A stretch of DNA of 64,000 bases, from NCBI RefSeq assembly GCF_008831075.1, contig NZ_WBJX01000006.1:1-64000 (forward strand), written 5' to 3'. This DNA is from Pseudoclavibacter terrae (GTDB taxonomy: Bacteria; Actinomycetota; Actinomycetes; Actinomycetales; Microbacteriaceae). The position numbers and the translations under genes were made by a program. Below, piece after piece: positions 16,322 through 25,519 of the stretch; within the stretch, counting starts at the first letter, position 1, and each line of letters starts with the position of its first letter. The notes beneath the pieces are model-generated. The model worked only from the letters and a program-made list of their open reading frames with translations, searched no databases and was not told the DNA's origin.

Positions 16322-18460
16322 ATGGGCGGGATCATTCGATTCATCACCGGCAAGGCGACTGGTGCGATCGTCATCGCCGTCTTCGTCGCCCTCAGCGGTC
16401 TCGCTTTCTTCTGGGGCTCAGGTGAGAGCGGAGACGTGGCACCGGCGGGCGACCTGCCCGCATCCGCAGAGTCGGCGAAGGTCGAGGAGGCGCTCGCATC
16501 CTTCGAGACCGAGGACAGCTCGGCCGCGCTCTTCGTGTTCCACCGCGAGGGCGAGGCGCTCACACCCGACGACCTCGCCGCCGTCGCCGCGGCGAGCCCC
16601 GGCATCGCCGAAGCGGCCGGAGTCGAGGCCCTGCCGCCAGCTTTCCCGGCCGAAGACGGCGAGGCCATGATCCTCACGGTGCCCCTCGACGCGACGAGCG
16701 ACGTGGAAGCGCAGTCCGCGCGAGCAGAAGCGCTCCGCGCCGCAGCGGCAGACGGACTCCCAGAGGGCCTGATCCCGGTCATGACCGGGCCAGAGGGCTT
16801 CGCCGTCGACATCGCAGCCGTCTTCGAGGGCGCCAACTTCACGCTGCTCACGGTCACCGTGCTCGTCGTGGCGTTCCTCCTCATCGTCACCTATCGCAGC
16901 CCGGTGCTCTGGCTCATCCCGCTCTCCGTCGTGGGTCTCGCCGACGGCGTAGCGGGGATCGTCTCGACCCGCATCGTTGGCGCCTTCGACCTGACGATGG
17001 ATGCGTCGATCACGGGCATCCTGTCGGTGCTCGTCTTCGGCGCGGGCACGAACTACGCCCTCCTTCTCATCGCCAGGTACCGCGACGAGCTTCGCGTCTC
17101 GGAAGATCGGCGCGAGGCCATGGCAACGGCGCTCCGCGGAGCCGGTCCCGCCATCATCGCCAGCGGTGGCACTGTCGCGCTGAGCCTGGCGACGCTCCTC
17201 TTCGCCTCGCTCGGCGGCAACGTCGTACTGGGACTGGCCTGCGCCATCGGCGTGGTCGTCGCGATGGCCTTCGCGCTTGCGCTCCTGCCTGCGACGCTCG
17301 TCCTGTTCCCCCGTGGGATCTTCTGGCCGGTGGTGCCTCGAGTCGGCGACGACACGCACGGGAAGGGCTTCTGGTTCAAGCTCGGCACGGGCGTCTCGAA
17401 GCGGCCTGCCATCGTGGCTGGAGCGGGCATCGTCGTGCTCATCGCGCTCGCGGCCATCGCGCCGAGCATCAAGGTCGGCCTCGCGCAGACGGAGCGCTTC
17501 ACGTCGACTCCGGAGGCGGTTGTCGGCCAGGAGCTGCTCAACGACCACTTCCCCGACCTGGCTGGCGCCCCCGCGATCGTCGTCTCGCAGGCTGACCAGG
17601 CCGACTCGGTGGCACAGCGGGCTTCGGAGATCGAGGGCGTCGCGTCGGCCACGGTGGGGGATTCCGACGGAACTCTGACGCGCATCGACGTCGGCCTCTC
17701 GTCTCCTGCGGAGACCGAGGAAGCGCTCGCCACGGTGGAACGGCTGCGTGCCGAGCTGTCGCAGATCGACGGGGCGGGGGCCATCGTGGGAGGGCTCGAC
17801 GCGCAGGCGCTCGACGAGCAGGCCGCGCAGGACCGCGACCAGCTCCTGCTGTTCCCGTTGATCCTCGCCGTCGTCTTCGTCGTGCTCCTGCTGCTGCTGC
17901 GCTCTCTCGTGGCGCCGATTCTGCTCCTGCTCACCGTCGTCGGCTCGTTCTTCGCATCAGTGGGGGCGAGCTGGCTGCTGTTCACCAACGTCTTCGGCTT
18001 CCCGGCCCTCGACACGTCCGTGCTGCTGTTCAGCTTCCTGTTCCTCGTGGCCCTCGGTGTCGACTACAACATCTTCCTCGTGACGAGGGCACGCGAGGAG
18101 GCGGTGAAGCACGGAACGAGGAACGGCATGATCCGGTCGCTCTCGGCGACGGGCGGGGTGATCACGAGCGCCGGGATCCTGCTGGCCGCGGTCTTCGCCG
18201 CGTTGGGCGTGCTGCCGCTGATCACGCTCACCCAGATCGGCATCATCGTCTGCGTCGGCGTGCTGCTCGACACGCTGCTGGTGCGCACGGTGATCGTGCC
18301 AGCGCTCGCGTTCCTGACGGGTGACCGCTTCTGGTGGCCGAGCAGGGCTGTTCTCGGCGACCGGCGGCCGGCGCACGCGAAGCCGTCGCACGCCGCCGAT
18401 CCGCGGGACGGGTCGAAGCCCGCGAAGCCTTCGTCCTCCGAGGCGGCGCACGCGAAGTAG
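16322..18460 (+). CDS. MMPL/RND-family membrane transporter
   Basis: 712 residues from the ATG at 16322; a GTG at 16301 lies inside the operator region. It has two halves, each with one membrane span, an extracytoplasmic domain and a bundle of about five spans. Examples are TLLTVTVLVVAFLLIVTYRSPVLWLIPLSVVGL, SILSVLVFGAGTNYALLLIARYRDEL (the TDYxxFL-like proton-relay region) and its repeat LFLVALGVDYNIFLVTRAREE near 575. MMPL proteins export lipids, drugs or siderophores using proton motive force. The divergent MarR gene suggests inducible efflux. The substrate is not predictable. Confidence 0.88.
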   Translation: MGGIIRFITGKATGAIVIAVFVALSGLAFFWGSGESGDVAPAGDLPASAESAKVEEALASFETEDSSAALFVFHREGEALTPDDLAAVAAASPGIAEAAGVEALPPAFPAEDGEAMILTVPLDATSDVEAQSARAEALRAAAADGLPEGLIPVMTGPEGFAVDIAAVFEGANFTLLTVTVLVVAFLLIVTYRSPVLWLIPLSVVGLADGVAGIVSTRIVGAFDLTMDASITGILSVLVFGAGTNYALLLIARYRDELRVSEDRREAMATALRGAGPAIIASGGTVALSLATLLFASLGGNVVLGLACAIGVVVAMAFALALLPATLVLFPRGIFWPVVPRVGDDTHGKGFWFKLGTGVSKRPAIVAGAGIVVLIALAAIAPSIKVGLAQTERFTSTPEAVVGQELLNDHFPDLAGAPAIVVSQADQADSVAQRASEIEGVASATVGDSDGTLTRIDVGLSSPAETEEALATVERLRAELSQIDGAGAIVGGLDAQALDEQAAQDRDQLLLFPLILAVVFVVLLLLLRSLVAPILLLLTVVGSFFASVGASWLLFTNVFGFPALDTSVLLFSFLFLVALGVDYNIFLVTRAREEAVKHGTRNGMIRSLSATGGVITSAGILLAAVFAALGVLPLITLTQIGIIVCVGVLLDTLLVRTVIVPALAFLTGDRFWWPSRAVLGDRRPAHAKPSHAADPRDGSKPAKPSSSEAAHAK

Positions 18461-18472
18461 GCATCTGCTCGA

Positions 18473-18500
18473 GTCGCCGCCCGGTCACCCGGGCGGCGAC
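18473..18500 (+). terminator. Terminator hairpin of the MMPL gene
   Basis: A perfect 12-bp stem, GTCGCCGCCCGG with its complement, and loop TCAC, 12 bases after the stop. The xerC -10 hexamer starts two bases beyond the hairpin. Confidence 0.75.
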
Positions 18501-18501
18501 C

Positions 18502-18507
18502 TACGAT
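18502..18507 (+). promoter_or_regulatory. -10 element of leaderless xerC promoter
   Basis: TACGAT, then GGTCGGC and ATG at 18515. An ATG that overlaps the hexamer itself (18506) cannot be the start if transcription begins here. The same GGTCGGC spacer is found before two other genes (26760, 29754). Confidence 0.5.
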
Positions 18508-18514
18508 GGTCGGC

Positions 18515-19420
18515 ATGCGGGAGCTCTCGGTTGCGGTCGACACGTACCTGCGCTCGCTGCGTGCCGAGCGCGGACTCTCGCCGCGCACGGCCAAGGCGTA
18601 TGCCAGCGATCTGAGCCTGCTGCTCGACTTCTGCGAGCGGGAGGGCGTCGACGCCCTCGACGCCCTCGACCTCGAGGTCTTCCGGGACCTGCTGTGGCAG
18701 CAGACGCAGGCGGGGAAGGCCGCGTCGAGCATCGCTCGCATGGCGGCCTCGTTCCGGGGGTTCACGTCGTGGCTCGAGGAGACGGGACGCGCTGCGGACT
18801 CTGCTCGTCGCCTGAAGAGCCCGAAGGCTGGCTCGACGCTGCCCCGGGTGGTGTCGGCCGAGGGGATGCGTGGCATCCTCGATGCGCTCGCGGATCGCGC
18901 GTCGAGCGGTGACCCCGTTGAGGTGCGGGACCTCGCGATCATCGAGCTGCTCTACGCGTCCGGTATCCGCGTCTCGGAGTGCTGTTCGCTGGACGTCGGC
19001 GCCGTCGATCTCGGCCGGCGCGTCGTCAGGGTCGTCGGCAAGGGCGACAAGGAGCGTGTTGTCCCGTTCGGCGCTCACGCCGCGGAGGCGATCGATGGGT
19101 GGCTCTCGTCTGGTCGACCGTTGCTGGAGCAGCCTCGGTCTGGTGGGGCCCTGTTCTTGGGCGTGCGAGGTGGGCGGGTGGATGCCCGCACGGTGTACGC
19201 CCTTTCCCGGGACGTGCTCGGTGTCGCGCCGGGTGGGGGTCCGTCTGGGCCGCACACGTTCCGACACACGGCGGCGACGCATCTGCTTGACGGGGGAGCC
19301 GACCTGCGGGCTGTGCAGGAGATCCTCGGTCACTCGGATCTCGGGACGACGCAGATCTACACGCACGTCTCGGCGGATCGGCTGAAGGCCTCGTACGTGC
19401 AGGCGCACCCGAGAGCCTGA
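18515..19420 (+). CDS. xerC: Tyrosine recombinase XerC
   Basis: 301 residues. The N-terminal SAM-like core-binding domain is RELSVAVDTYLRSLRAERGLSPRTAKAY... The catalytic domain shows the tetrad ELLYASGIRVSECCSLDV (Arg), GKGDKERVVPF (Lys), HTFRHTAATHLLDGGADL (His-x-x-Arg), LGHSDLGTTQIYTHV (His and nucleophilic Tyr). With XerD it resolves chromosome dimers at dif. The choice of XerC over XerD rests on its place next to dprA and rpsB in actinobacteria, not on a diagnostic motif. Confidence 0.92.
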   Translation: MRELSVAVDTYLRSLRAERGLSPRTAKAYASDLSLLLDFCEREGVDALDALDLEVFRDLLWQQTQAGKAASSIARMAASFRGFTSWLEETGRAADSARRLKSPKAGSTLPRVVSAEGMRGILDALADRASSGDPVEVRDLAIIELLYASGIRVSECCSLDVGAVDLGRRVVRVVGKGDKERVVPFGAHAAEAIDGWLSSGRPLLEQPRSGGALFLGVRGGRVDARTVYALSRDVLGVAPGGGPSGPHTFRHTAATHLLDGGADLRAVQEILGHSDLGTTQIYTHVSADRLKASYVQAHPRA

Positions 19421-19719
19421 ACGGCCGCACGGGCGGGGCGCGTGCCCCGATGGTGATGCCGTTCGCGTCCGCGTCCGCGTCCGTCGGGGGCTGGGGCTGG
19501 GGCTGCCGTCCGCGGGTCCTGGTGAGTGAGTGGGCGGGGCTGGGGCGTGCGCGTCGCCGCGACGGGTGGGTCTGTCCGTCGCGGCGCGCATGCGCGGGTG
19601 TGCTTCTCATCCTGGGTATGGCGGCTCCTTTCTCGGGTTGGGCCCGCGGTCTGCGCTCTTGGCGGGAGCGGGGCGGTGATCGCTCGAGCGCATCCGGTCG
19701 CTCGTGCTCGTGAGGGGTG
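19421..19719. other. Non-coding 300-base stretch with hexanucleotide runs
   Basis: No supportable gene. Just after xerC is a small hairpin, GGGGC-GCGT-GCCCC (19435-19448), a weak terminator. From about 19460 there are short runs of GCGTCC (three units) and GGGGCT (three units). The remainder is GC-rich without ribosome sites or homology that I recognise. Open frames here have biased composition and are taken as chance. Confidence 0.4.
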
Positions 19720-21306
19720 TCAGGCTTGGTGTCGCCGGCTCAAGAATCCCCAGGCCAGTGCGAGCGCGCCGACGACGAGCGCGCCACCGCCGAGGAGGAG
19801 CGGCCAGCTCACGGCGCTTGCCCCGGTCTGGGCGAGAGTCTCCGGCTGGGCGCTCGTCGGCGTTGTCGGTGCTGCGGCCGCCGTGCCGGCAGGCATCGAC
19901 GTGGGCGACGCGGACGGGGTGCGCGGTGGTGCCGCGGTTGATGCTGCTGTCGCGCTCGCTGTCGGGCTCTGCGAGGTGCTTGGGCCCGACGTCGGTGCGA
20001 CGCTGGGTGTGCTCGAAGGTGTGCCCGCTTCTGTGGTGCTCTGGGGTACGGGCTTCGTGGTGGGTGCAGGCGGCTTCGCCGTCGGTGCTGTCGTCGGCGG
20101 AGCGGGTGAGGCGGGCGGTGGCGTCGTGATCGGACTGGTGCTGTGCGTCGGCGTGACGCTCGATGCAGCTGTCTGGGTGGGAGTCGGTGTCGGCGTCGTG
20201 GTCGGGACCTGCGTCGTCGTCGGTGCTGCCGTCACGGATGGCGTTGGGCTTGGGATGCGCGGGGGAGCCGCGGTGCGCGTCGGCGTCGGTGTCGGCGTCG
20301 GCGAGGCTGTCGCTGTCGCTGTCGCTGTGGCTGTGGGGGTCGGCGCTGGTGTCGGCACTCGGGGAACGCGGTCCTGGCCGACGGCGGTGAACTCGCCGGG
20401 GACAGTGCCTCCGCTGCTTCCGAGGAGCTGCGCACCCGGGGTGTGAAGCAGCAGGATCTTCGCGGCCCATGGTTCCGTCGGCGAGGTGACCTTCGCCGTA
20501 GCGCTGACGGTGACCGGGCCACGCTCGAAGCCGGCCGACGAGACCACGATGGGTGACGCCTCCCCGACGGTGAGCGTCGCGGTGTCGGTTCCCGTGGACG
20601 CGAAGGTCGCGCCCGAGAGCACTACCGTGCCGGTGGCGCCTGAGAGATCTGATGACAGCGTGACGGTGCCCTTCTTGGCATCGGCGGCATCGGTGGTGAA
20701 CTGCAGGCTGCCCGAGTGATTCGCGAGTGTTCGCGCTCCGACCTTCGTCGCCCCCTCGCGGATGGTCGCGAGCGTGCTGCTGACTTCGCCCCTCCGGTCT
20801 GCGGGTACTCGTCCGAGGTAGTGCTCGTCGCCGCTCGTCCCGTGACTGGCGTAGCTGTCCGGGGCGGCCAACGACCAGACGAACATCGCGACGGCGCTCG
20901 TCACGACGGGGTCAGCCGATTGCCCGTGCGTGGAGATCGCCCAGTTCACCCGCGCGGTGCTGTCGTCGCTCATCTGGAACTGCTGGCCGTCCACCACATC
21001 GCCTTTCGTGGTCTCGTCGAGCGGGCGTGGGAGCCACGGCTGCAGGCAGTACACGTTGTGTCCCTCGAAGCTGTAGGCGCCGATCCGCCCTCTCCCACCG
21101 TTCTGAGCATCGTCGAAGCCCGGGCCGTAGGCCGCCGCGCTCGCCGACTGCGCCCCCGAGAAGATGAGGAAGGTCGCGGCCATCGCGAGCATGACGATTC
21201 CGGCTCCGGCTCGCGACAGGCGGCCCAGGAGGGCGCGCGCCGCTCGATGCCGGTCAGGGGAGATGCCGTCCGCGGTTCGCGAGCGGCGTCGAGGAAAAGG
21301 AGACAT
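19720..21306 (-). CDS. LAQTG cell-wall-anchored surface protein with Pro/Thr-rich stalk
   Basis: 528 residues. A long signal peptide (basic N-region, then IVMLAMAATFLIFSGAQSASA, cleavage near 57) leads to an N-terminal domain with AYSFEGHNVYCLQPW and SAVAMFVWSLAAPD. That domain recalls thioester/TQXA-type adhesin domains, but the partner Gln is not clear. An Ig-like part follows (about 200-300), then about 190 residues of TP/AP-rich repeats (PTPTATATATATASPTPTPT). It ends with LAQTGASAVSWPLLLGGGALVVG and RRHQA, a complete sortase signal. It is likely covalently attached to peptidoglycan by sortase. No sortase gene is in the window. Adhesion or envelope function is inferred. Confidence 0.85.
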   Translation of the reverse strand: MSPFPRRRSRTADGISPDRHRAARALLGRLSRAGAGIVMLAMAATFLIFSGAQSASAAAYGPGFDDAQNGGRGRIGAYSFEGHNVYCLQPWLPRPLDETTKGDVVDGQQFQMSDDSTARVNWAISTHGQSADPVVTSAVAMFVWSLAAPDSYASHGTSGDEHYLGRVPADRRGEVSSTLATIREGATKVGARTLANHSGSLQFTTDAADAKKGTVTLSSDLSGATGTVVLSGATFASTGTDTATLTVGEASPIVVSSAGFERGPVTVSATAKVTSPTEPWAAKILLLHTPGAQLLGSSGGTVPGEFTAVGQDRVPRVPTPAPTPTATATATATASPTPTPTPTRTAAPPRIPSPTPSVTAAPTTTQVPTTTPTPTPTQTAASSVTPTHSTSPITTPPPASPAPPTTAPTAKPPAPTTKPVPQSTTEAGTPSSTPSVAPTSGPSTSQSPTASATAASTAAPPRTPSASPTSMPAGTAAAAPTTPTSAQPETLAQTGASAVSWPLLLGGGALVVGALALAWGFLSRRHQA

Positions 21307-21360
21307 GTGGTGCCTTTCTGGTGGAGATGGTGTGGTCGCCGGCTGTTCACCGGCAGCTGT

Positions 21361-21903
21361 TCACCGGGAGAGGGGGAGCAGGACCGCGGCCCTCGGGCGG
21401 AGGGCATCGAAGGACGGCCCAGGGTCGAGGTAGACGCCCGCCAGGCGCAGGCCCACGTGCAGCGAGCCGTCCGGCGTATGTCGGTGATCGGGACTGAGCA
21501 CGCCGACACGTTGCCCGGTCAGGACCGGAGCTCCGGGGGCGAGGTCGGAGACGACCGGCTCGTAGCTCGTCACCGCTCCATCGGGGTGCTGGACCGAGAG
21601 CACCGGGCGGTCGACGACGTACCCGGCGAACCTGACGACTCCTGCGGCCGGGGCGAAGACCTCGCTCCCTGGGTCGGCGGCGATGTCGATGCCGCGGTGG
21701 CCGGGTCCGTACGGAGTGTCGAGCGCAAACGGGCGCGTGACCTGCGGGGCCGCCTCGACGGGCCACCGCCACCCGCTCGGCTCGGCCGAGACCTGCGGTG
21801 CCGTCACCAGATGCGCACTGCCGATGAGCACCGCGATGAACAGCACTCGGAGGGTCTGGACCCTGCGGGTGGTGGCCTGTCGGAGTGGGGATGGTCGGTG
21901 CAT
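21361..21903 (-). CDS. Secreted M23-family metallopeptidase
   Basis: 180 residues with a signal peptide (QTLRVLFIAVLIGSAHLVTAPQVSA, cleavage near 40) and one LytM-type domain. It shows WRWPVEAAPQVTRPFALDTPYGPGHRGIDIAADPGSEV, whose HRGID supplies the HxxxD metal ligands, and SLHVGLRLAG for the second His motif. The HxH pair is incomplete as read (L-H-V), so either Zn binding is altered or the protein is a non-catalytic LytM regulator. It sits between the surface protein and rpsB; an M23 gene next to rpsB is a recurrent actinobacterial arrangement. Confidence 0.85.
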   Translation of the reverse strand: MHRPSPLRQATTRRVQTLRVLFIAVLIGSAHLVTAPQVSAEPSGWRWPVEAAPQVTRPFALDTPYGPGHRGIDIAADPGSEVFAPAAGVVRFAGYVVDRPVLSVQHPDGAVTSYEPVVSDLAPGAPVLTGQRVGVLSPDHRHTPDGSLHVGLRLAGVYLDPGPSFDALRPRAAVLLPLSR

Positions 21904-22034
21904 GCAGTCATGGTGCTGGCACGTGGACCACGTCGACGGGTGAGGTCCGCCGCCTGTGGACGACGCTTGTCCCCAAGCGCGGGAACACCGAAGTCGAGGG
22001 TGCCCCCGCTGTTCCCCGCGACACTCCGCGTGTG

Positions 22035-22067
22035 TAGACTGTGCCCAGCAGCCCGCTCAGCGGGCTG
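22035..22067 (+). promoter_or_regulatory. rpsB: rpsB promoter -10 and leader hairpin
   Basis: TAGACT at 22035-22040 is followed nine bases later by a perfect hairpin, CAGCCCGC-TCA-GCGGGCTG (22049-22067), which would form at the very 5' end of the mRNA. The leader is then about 165 bases long before the rpsB ATG, unusual in this window. It may carry S2 autoregulation or mRNA stabilisation. Confidence 0.5.
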
Positions 22068-22213
22068 ACTTCGCGTGCCCATCGAGGTGTGCATCCATCG
22101 GTCTCCCGCGCTGCGGTGCGAGAGCGGATGCGCGCCGGGCACCAGGCTGTGCGGCCGCCGGTCGCAGAGAACAACCGCGCGCAGCAATGCGCATTCCACA
22201 AGGGAGAACGACC

Positions 22214-23104
22214 ATGGCAGTCGTCACCATTCGCCAGCTGCTCGACAGCGGCGTCCACTTCGGGCACCAGACCCGTCGCTGGAACCCGAAGATGAAGCGC
22301 TTCATCTTCACCGAGCGCAGCGGCATCTACATCATCGACCTCCAGCAGTCGCTGGGCTACATCGATGCTGCATTCGACTTCGTCAAGGAGACGGTCGCCC
22401 ACGGCGGCACCATCCTCTTCGTCGGCACGAAGAAGCAGGCACAGGAGTCGATCTCCGAGCAGGCGACGCGCGTGGGCCAGCCCTACGTGAACCAGCGCTG
22501 GCTCGGTGGCCTCCTCACCAACTTCGGCACCGTCCAGAAGCGCCTCAACCGTCTCAAGGAGCTCGACCTCGTCGACTTCGACGACACGACGCGCGGCTTC
22601 ACCAAGAAGGAACTCCTCATCCAGCGTCGCGAGCGTGACAAGCTCGAGAAGTCGCTCGGTGGTATCCGCAACCTCTCGAAGACGCCCTCGGCGCTCTGGG
22701 TTGTCGACACCAAGAAGGAGCACCTCGCGATCGACGAGGCCAAGAAGCTCGGCATCCCGGTCATCGCGATCCTCGACACGAACTGCGACCCGGACGACGT
22801 CAACTACCCGATCCCGGGCAACGACGACGCCATCCGCTCCGTTGCACTGCTCACGCGTATCATCGCCGACGCCGCGGCTGAGGGCCTGATCCAGCGCCAC
22901 CAGAAGCCGACCGAGGGCCAGGCCGAGGTCGAGCCGCTCGCCGAGTGGGAGAGCGACCTGCTGCAGGGCGACGCTCCTGCCGCTGAAGCGGTCGTCGAGG
23001 CACCTGCCGAGGCCGCTGAGACCGAAGCAGCAGCTGAGCCCGCTGAGGCGACCGAGTCCGCTGAAGCGGTCGAGGCTGTCGAAGCCGTCGAAGAGTCCAA
23101 GTAA
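22214..23104 (+). CDS. rpsB: 30S ribosomal protein S2
   Basis: 296 residues from ATG 22214 with AAGGGAG upstream. S2 motifs are [54 protein letters not shown] and [28 protein letters not shown]. The last 60 residues are Ala/Glu repeats, a common actinobacterial tail. S2 binds S1 and the 30S head. It is co-transcribed with tsf, 27 bases downstream. Confidence 0.97.
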   Translation: MAVVTIRQLLDSGVHFGHQTRRWNPKMKRFIFTERSGIYIIDLQQSLGYIDAAFDFVKETVAHGGTILFVGTKKQAQESISEQATRVGQPYVNQRWLGGLLTNFGTVQKRLNRLKELDLVDFDDTTRGFTKKELLIQRRERDKLEKSLGGIRNLSKTPSALWVVDTKKEHLAIDEAKKLGIPVIAILDTNCDPDDVNYPIPGNDDAIRSVALLTRIIADAAAEGLIQRHQKPTEGQAEVEPLAEWESDLLQGDAPAAEAVVEAPAEAAETEAAAEPAEATESAEAVEAVEAVEESK

Positions 23105-23131
23105 CTTCAAGCACTAGGGAGAACCCCACAC

Positions 23132-23962
23132 ATGGCTAACTTCACCCTCGCTGATGTCAAGGAGCTGCGCGAGCAGCTCGGTACTGGCATGGTCGACACG
23201 AAGAAGGCGCTCGAAGAGGCCGACGGCGACAAGGAAAAGGCCGTCGAGATCCTCCGCCTCAAGGGTGCGAAGGGCAACGCGAAGCGCGCTGACCGCTCCA
23301 CCAGTGAGGGCCTCGTCGCCGCGAAGGACAACGGAAACGGCACCGCGACGCTCATCGAGCTCGCAACCGAGACCGACTTCGTGGCGAAGGGCGACAAGTT
23401 CATCGCCCTCTCCGAGAAGGTGCTCGATGCTGTGGCCGCCGCTGGCGCGTCGACCCTCGAGGAGGCGCTCGCCGCCCCCGTCGATGGCACGACCGTCAAG
23501 GAGACCATCGACGGCGTCGCTGCGATCCTGGGCGAGAAGATGGAGCTCCGCAAGGTGGCTCTCCTCAAGGGAGCCAACTTCGAGATCTACCTGCACCGCA
23601 CCTCGCAGGACCTGCCACCGCAGGTCGGCGTCGTCGTGGCGTACGAGGGCGACGACGCGGCTACGGCTCGCGGCATCGCCCAGCACATCGCGATGTTCGA
23701 CCCCCAGTACCTCACTCGTGAGGACGTCCCTGCCGAGGCAATCGACAAGGAGCGGGTCATCGTCGAGGAGATCTCGCGGAGCGAGGGCAAGCCTGAGGCC
23801 GCCCTGCCGAAGATCATCGAAGGACGCCTGACCGGCTTCTTCAAGCAGATCGTGCTCCTCGAGCAGGACTACGCTCGCGACAACAAGCAGACCGTGAAGA
23901 AGATCGCTGACGCCGCAAACGTCAACGTCGTCGACTTCGGTCGCATTCGCGTCGGCGCGTAA
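23132..23962 (+). CDS. tsf: Elongation factor Ts
   Basis: 276 residues: MANFTLADVKELREQLGTGMVDTKKALEEADGD, then AKRADRSTSEGLVAAKD, TATLIELATETDFVAKGDKF (the TDF motif contacting EF-Tu) and HIAMFDPQYLTREDVPAE. It is the guanine-nucleotide exchange factor for EF-Tu. A strong GGATGC-core hairpin follows at 23983. Confidence 0.97.
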   Translation: MANFTLADVKELREQLGTGMVDTKKALEEADGDKEKAVEILRLKGAKGNAKRADRSTSEGLVAAKDNGNGTATLIELATETDFVAKGDKFIALSEKVLDAVAAAGASTLEEALAAPVDGTTVKETIDGVAAILGEKMELRKVALLKGANFEIYLHRTSQDLPPQVGVVVAYEGDDAATARGIAQHIAMFDPQYLTREDVPAEAIDKERVIVEEISRSEGKPEAALPKIIEGRLTGFFKQIVLLEQDYARDNKQTVKKIADAANVNVVDFGRIRVGA

Positions 23963-23982
23963 CGCCAGACGTTCACGAATTC

Positions 23983-24010
23983 GGGGCCGGATGCAACTGC
24001 ATCCGGCCCC
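23983..24010 (+). terminator. tsf terminator hairpin with GGATGC core
   Basis: Inverted repeat GGGGCCGGATGCA / TGCATCCGGCCCC with two bases between (effective loop about four), followed by GTTTCGCG. It shares the CCGGATGC core with the terminator at 38278. Confidence 0.85.
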
Positions 24011-24073
24011 GTTTCGCGTCTCCGGCCAGCAGGGCGGGAGCCCGCCTGAGACGTGCGCCCGTTCGGCACAAGG

Positions 24074-24079
24074 TAGGCT
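24074..24079 (+). promoter_or_regulatory. -10 element of the pyrH promoter
   Basis: TAGGCT, about 34 bases before the pyrH ATG, with AAGGAGCACAC as ribosome site. No -35 is evident. Confidence 0.35.
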
Positions 24080-24112
24080 CGTGGACGATCAGCGACCCCA
24101 CAAGGAGCACAC

Positions 24113-24838
24113 ATGTCACCACAGGCCCCGCGCAGACGCGTTCTCCTCAAACTCTCTGGCGAAGCGTTCGGTGCAGGCAAGATGGGTGTCGATCCGGAGG
24201 TGCTCACGAGCATCTCCAAGGAGATCGCCGCTGCTGCACGCGACGTGGAAGTCGCCATCGTCGTCGGAGGCGGGAACTTCTTCCGCGGCGCGCAGCTCGC
24301 CAACGCCGGCATGGACCGCGCACGAGCTGACTACATGGGCATGCTCGGCACCGTCATGAACGCCCTCGCGCTGCAGGACTTCATCGAGCAGGCAGGAACC
24401 CCCGCCCGCGTCCAGTCGGCGATCGAGATGCGCCAGGTCGCAGAGCCGTACATCCCGCTGCGCTCGAAGCGCCACATGGAGAAGGGGCGCGTCGTCATCT
24501 TCGGCGCGGGTGCAGGCCTCCCGTACTTCTCGACCGACACGGTCGCCGCTCAGCGCGCCCTGGAGGTCGGAGCTGACGTGGTGCTCGTTGCGAAGAACGG
24601 CGTCGACGGTGTCTACACCGCGGACCCCCGACGTGACGAGACCGCGGAGCTGCTCCACTCGGTCACCTACCAGGATGCGCTCCAGCGTGGCCTCAAGGTC
24701 GTCGACTCCACGGCCTTCAGCCTCTGCATGGACAACGGCATGGACATGCGCGTGTTCGGCATGAGCCCCGAGGGCAACATCGCCCGCGCGATCCTGGGCG
24801 AGGACATCGGAACGCTCGTCACGTCGAGCCTGGACTAG
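24113..24838 (+). CDS. pyrH: Uridylate kinase
   Basis: 241 residues of the amino-acid-kinase fold: [76 protein letters not shown] and [14 protein letters not shown]. Bacterial PyrH is hexameric and converts UMP to UDP. Its place between tsf and frr is the standard bacterial order. Confidence 0.97.
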   Translation: MSPQAPRRRVLLKLSGEAFGAGKMGVDPEVLTSISKEIAAAARDVEVAIVVGGGNFFRGAQLANAGMDRARADYMGMLGTVMNALALQDFIEQAGTPARVQSAIEMRQVAEPYIPLRSKRHMEKGRVVIFGAGAGLPYFSTDTVAAQRALEVGADVVLVAKNGVDGVYTADPRRDETAELLHSVTYQDALQRGLKVVDSTAFSLCMDNGMDMRVFGMSPEGNIARAILGEDIGTLVTSSLD

Positions 24839-24923
24839 CCGCCGCGCCAGACACCGCCACCCCGCGACAATTTCGTCAGCACGCCGCGCCCTCGCGCGTA
24901 GCGTGCGCATCCCACCACCTCGG

Positions 24924-24929
24924 TAGGAT
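24924..24929 (+). promoter_or_regulatory. -10 element of the frr promoter
   Basis: TAGGAT, 30 bases before the frr GTG start, with GGAAAGGAC as ribosome site. Confidence 0.4.
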
Positions 24930-24958
24930 GATGCAGAACGCCCTGGAAAGGACACCCC

Positions 24959-25513
24959 GTGATCAACGACGTGCTCACTGAGACCAAAGACAAGATGGCG
25001 AAGGCTGTCGACCACGCGAAGGAAGACTTCTCCACGGTGCGGACCGGGCGTGCGAACCCGCAGCTCTTCACGAAGATCCCCGTCGACTACTACGGCACGG
25101 CCACGCCGCTCGAGCAGCTCGCCTCCATCGCGGTGCCTGAGGCGCGCGTGCTGGTCATCACGCCCTACGACAAGTCGGCGCTGAAGGAGATTGAGAAGGC
25201 GATCGTCTCCCGCCCGAACCTCGGCGTGACGCCGAGCAACGACGGCAACCTCATCCGCGTCGTCATGCCGGAGCTCACGGCAGACCGTCGCAAGGAGTAC
25301 GTGAAGCTGGTTCAGACGAAGGCCGAGGAAGCCCGCGTCGCTGTCCGCAACATCCGCCGCAAGGCGAAGACCGACCTCGAAGCGCTCAAGGACGAGGTCG
25401 GCGAAGACGACATCACCCGCGGCGAGAAGGAACTCGAGACGTTCACGAAGGCGCACATCGACCGCATCGACGAGGCTTCCAAGCACAAGGAAGCCGAGCT
25501 CCTCGAGGTCTAA
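24959..25513 (+). CDS. frr: Ribosome recycling factor
   Basis: 184 residues from a [39 protein letters not shown], then [49 protein letters not shown] and the C-terminal helix region. Together with EF-G it splits post-termination ribosomes. cdsA starts six bases after its stop. Confidence 0.97.
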   Translation: MINDVLTETKDKMAKAVDHAKEDFSTVRTGRANPQLFTKIPVDYYGTATPLEQLASIAVPEARVLVITPYDKSALKEIEKAIVSRPNLGVTPSNDGNLIRVVMPELTADRRKEYVKLVQTKAEEARVAVRNIRRKAKTDLEALKDEVGEDDITRGEKELETFTKAHIDRIDEASKHKEAELLEV

Positions 25514-25519
25514 TCGCTC

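Noticed and set aside
19026-19713. Open frames on both strands around the end of xerC (19026-19610 minus, 19450-19713 plus)
   Set aside because: One is antisense to xerC and both are dominated by hexanucleotide-run residues, with no ribosome site or homology.
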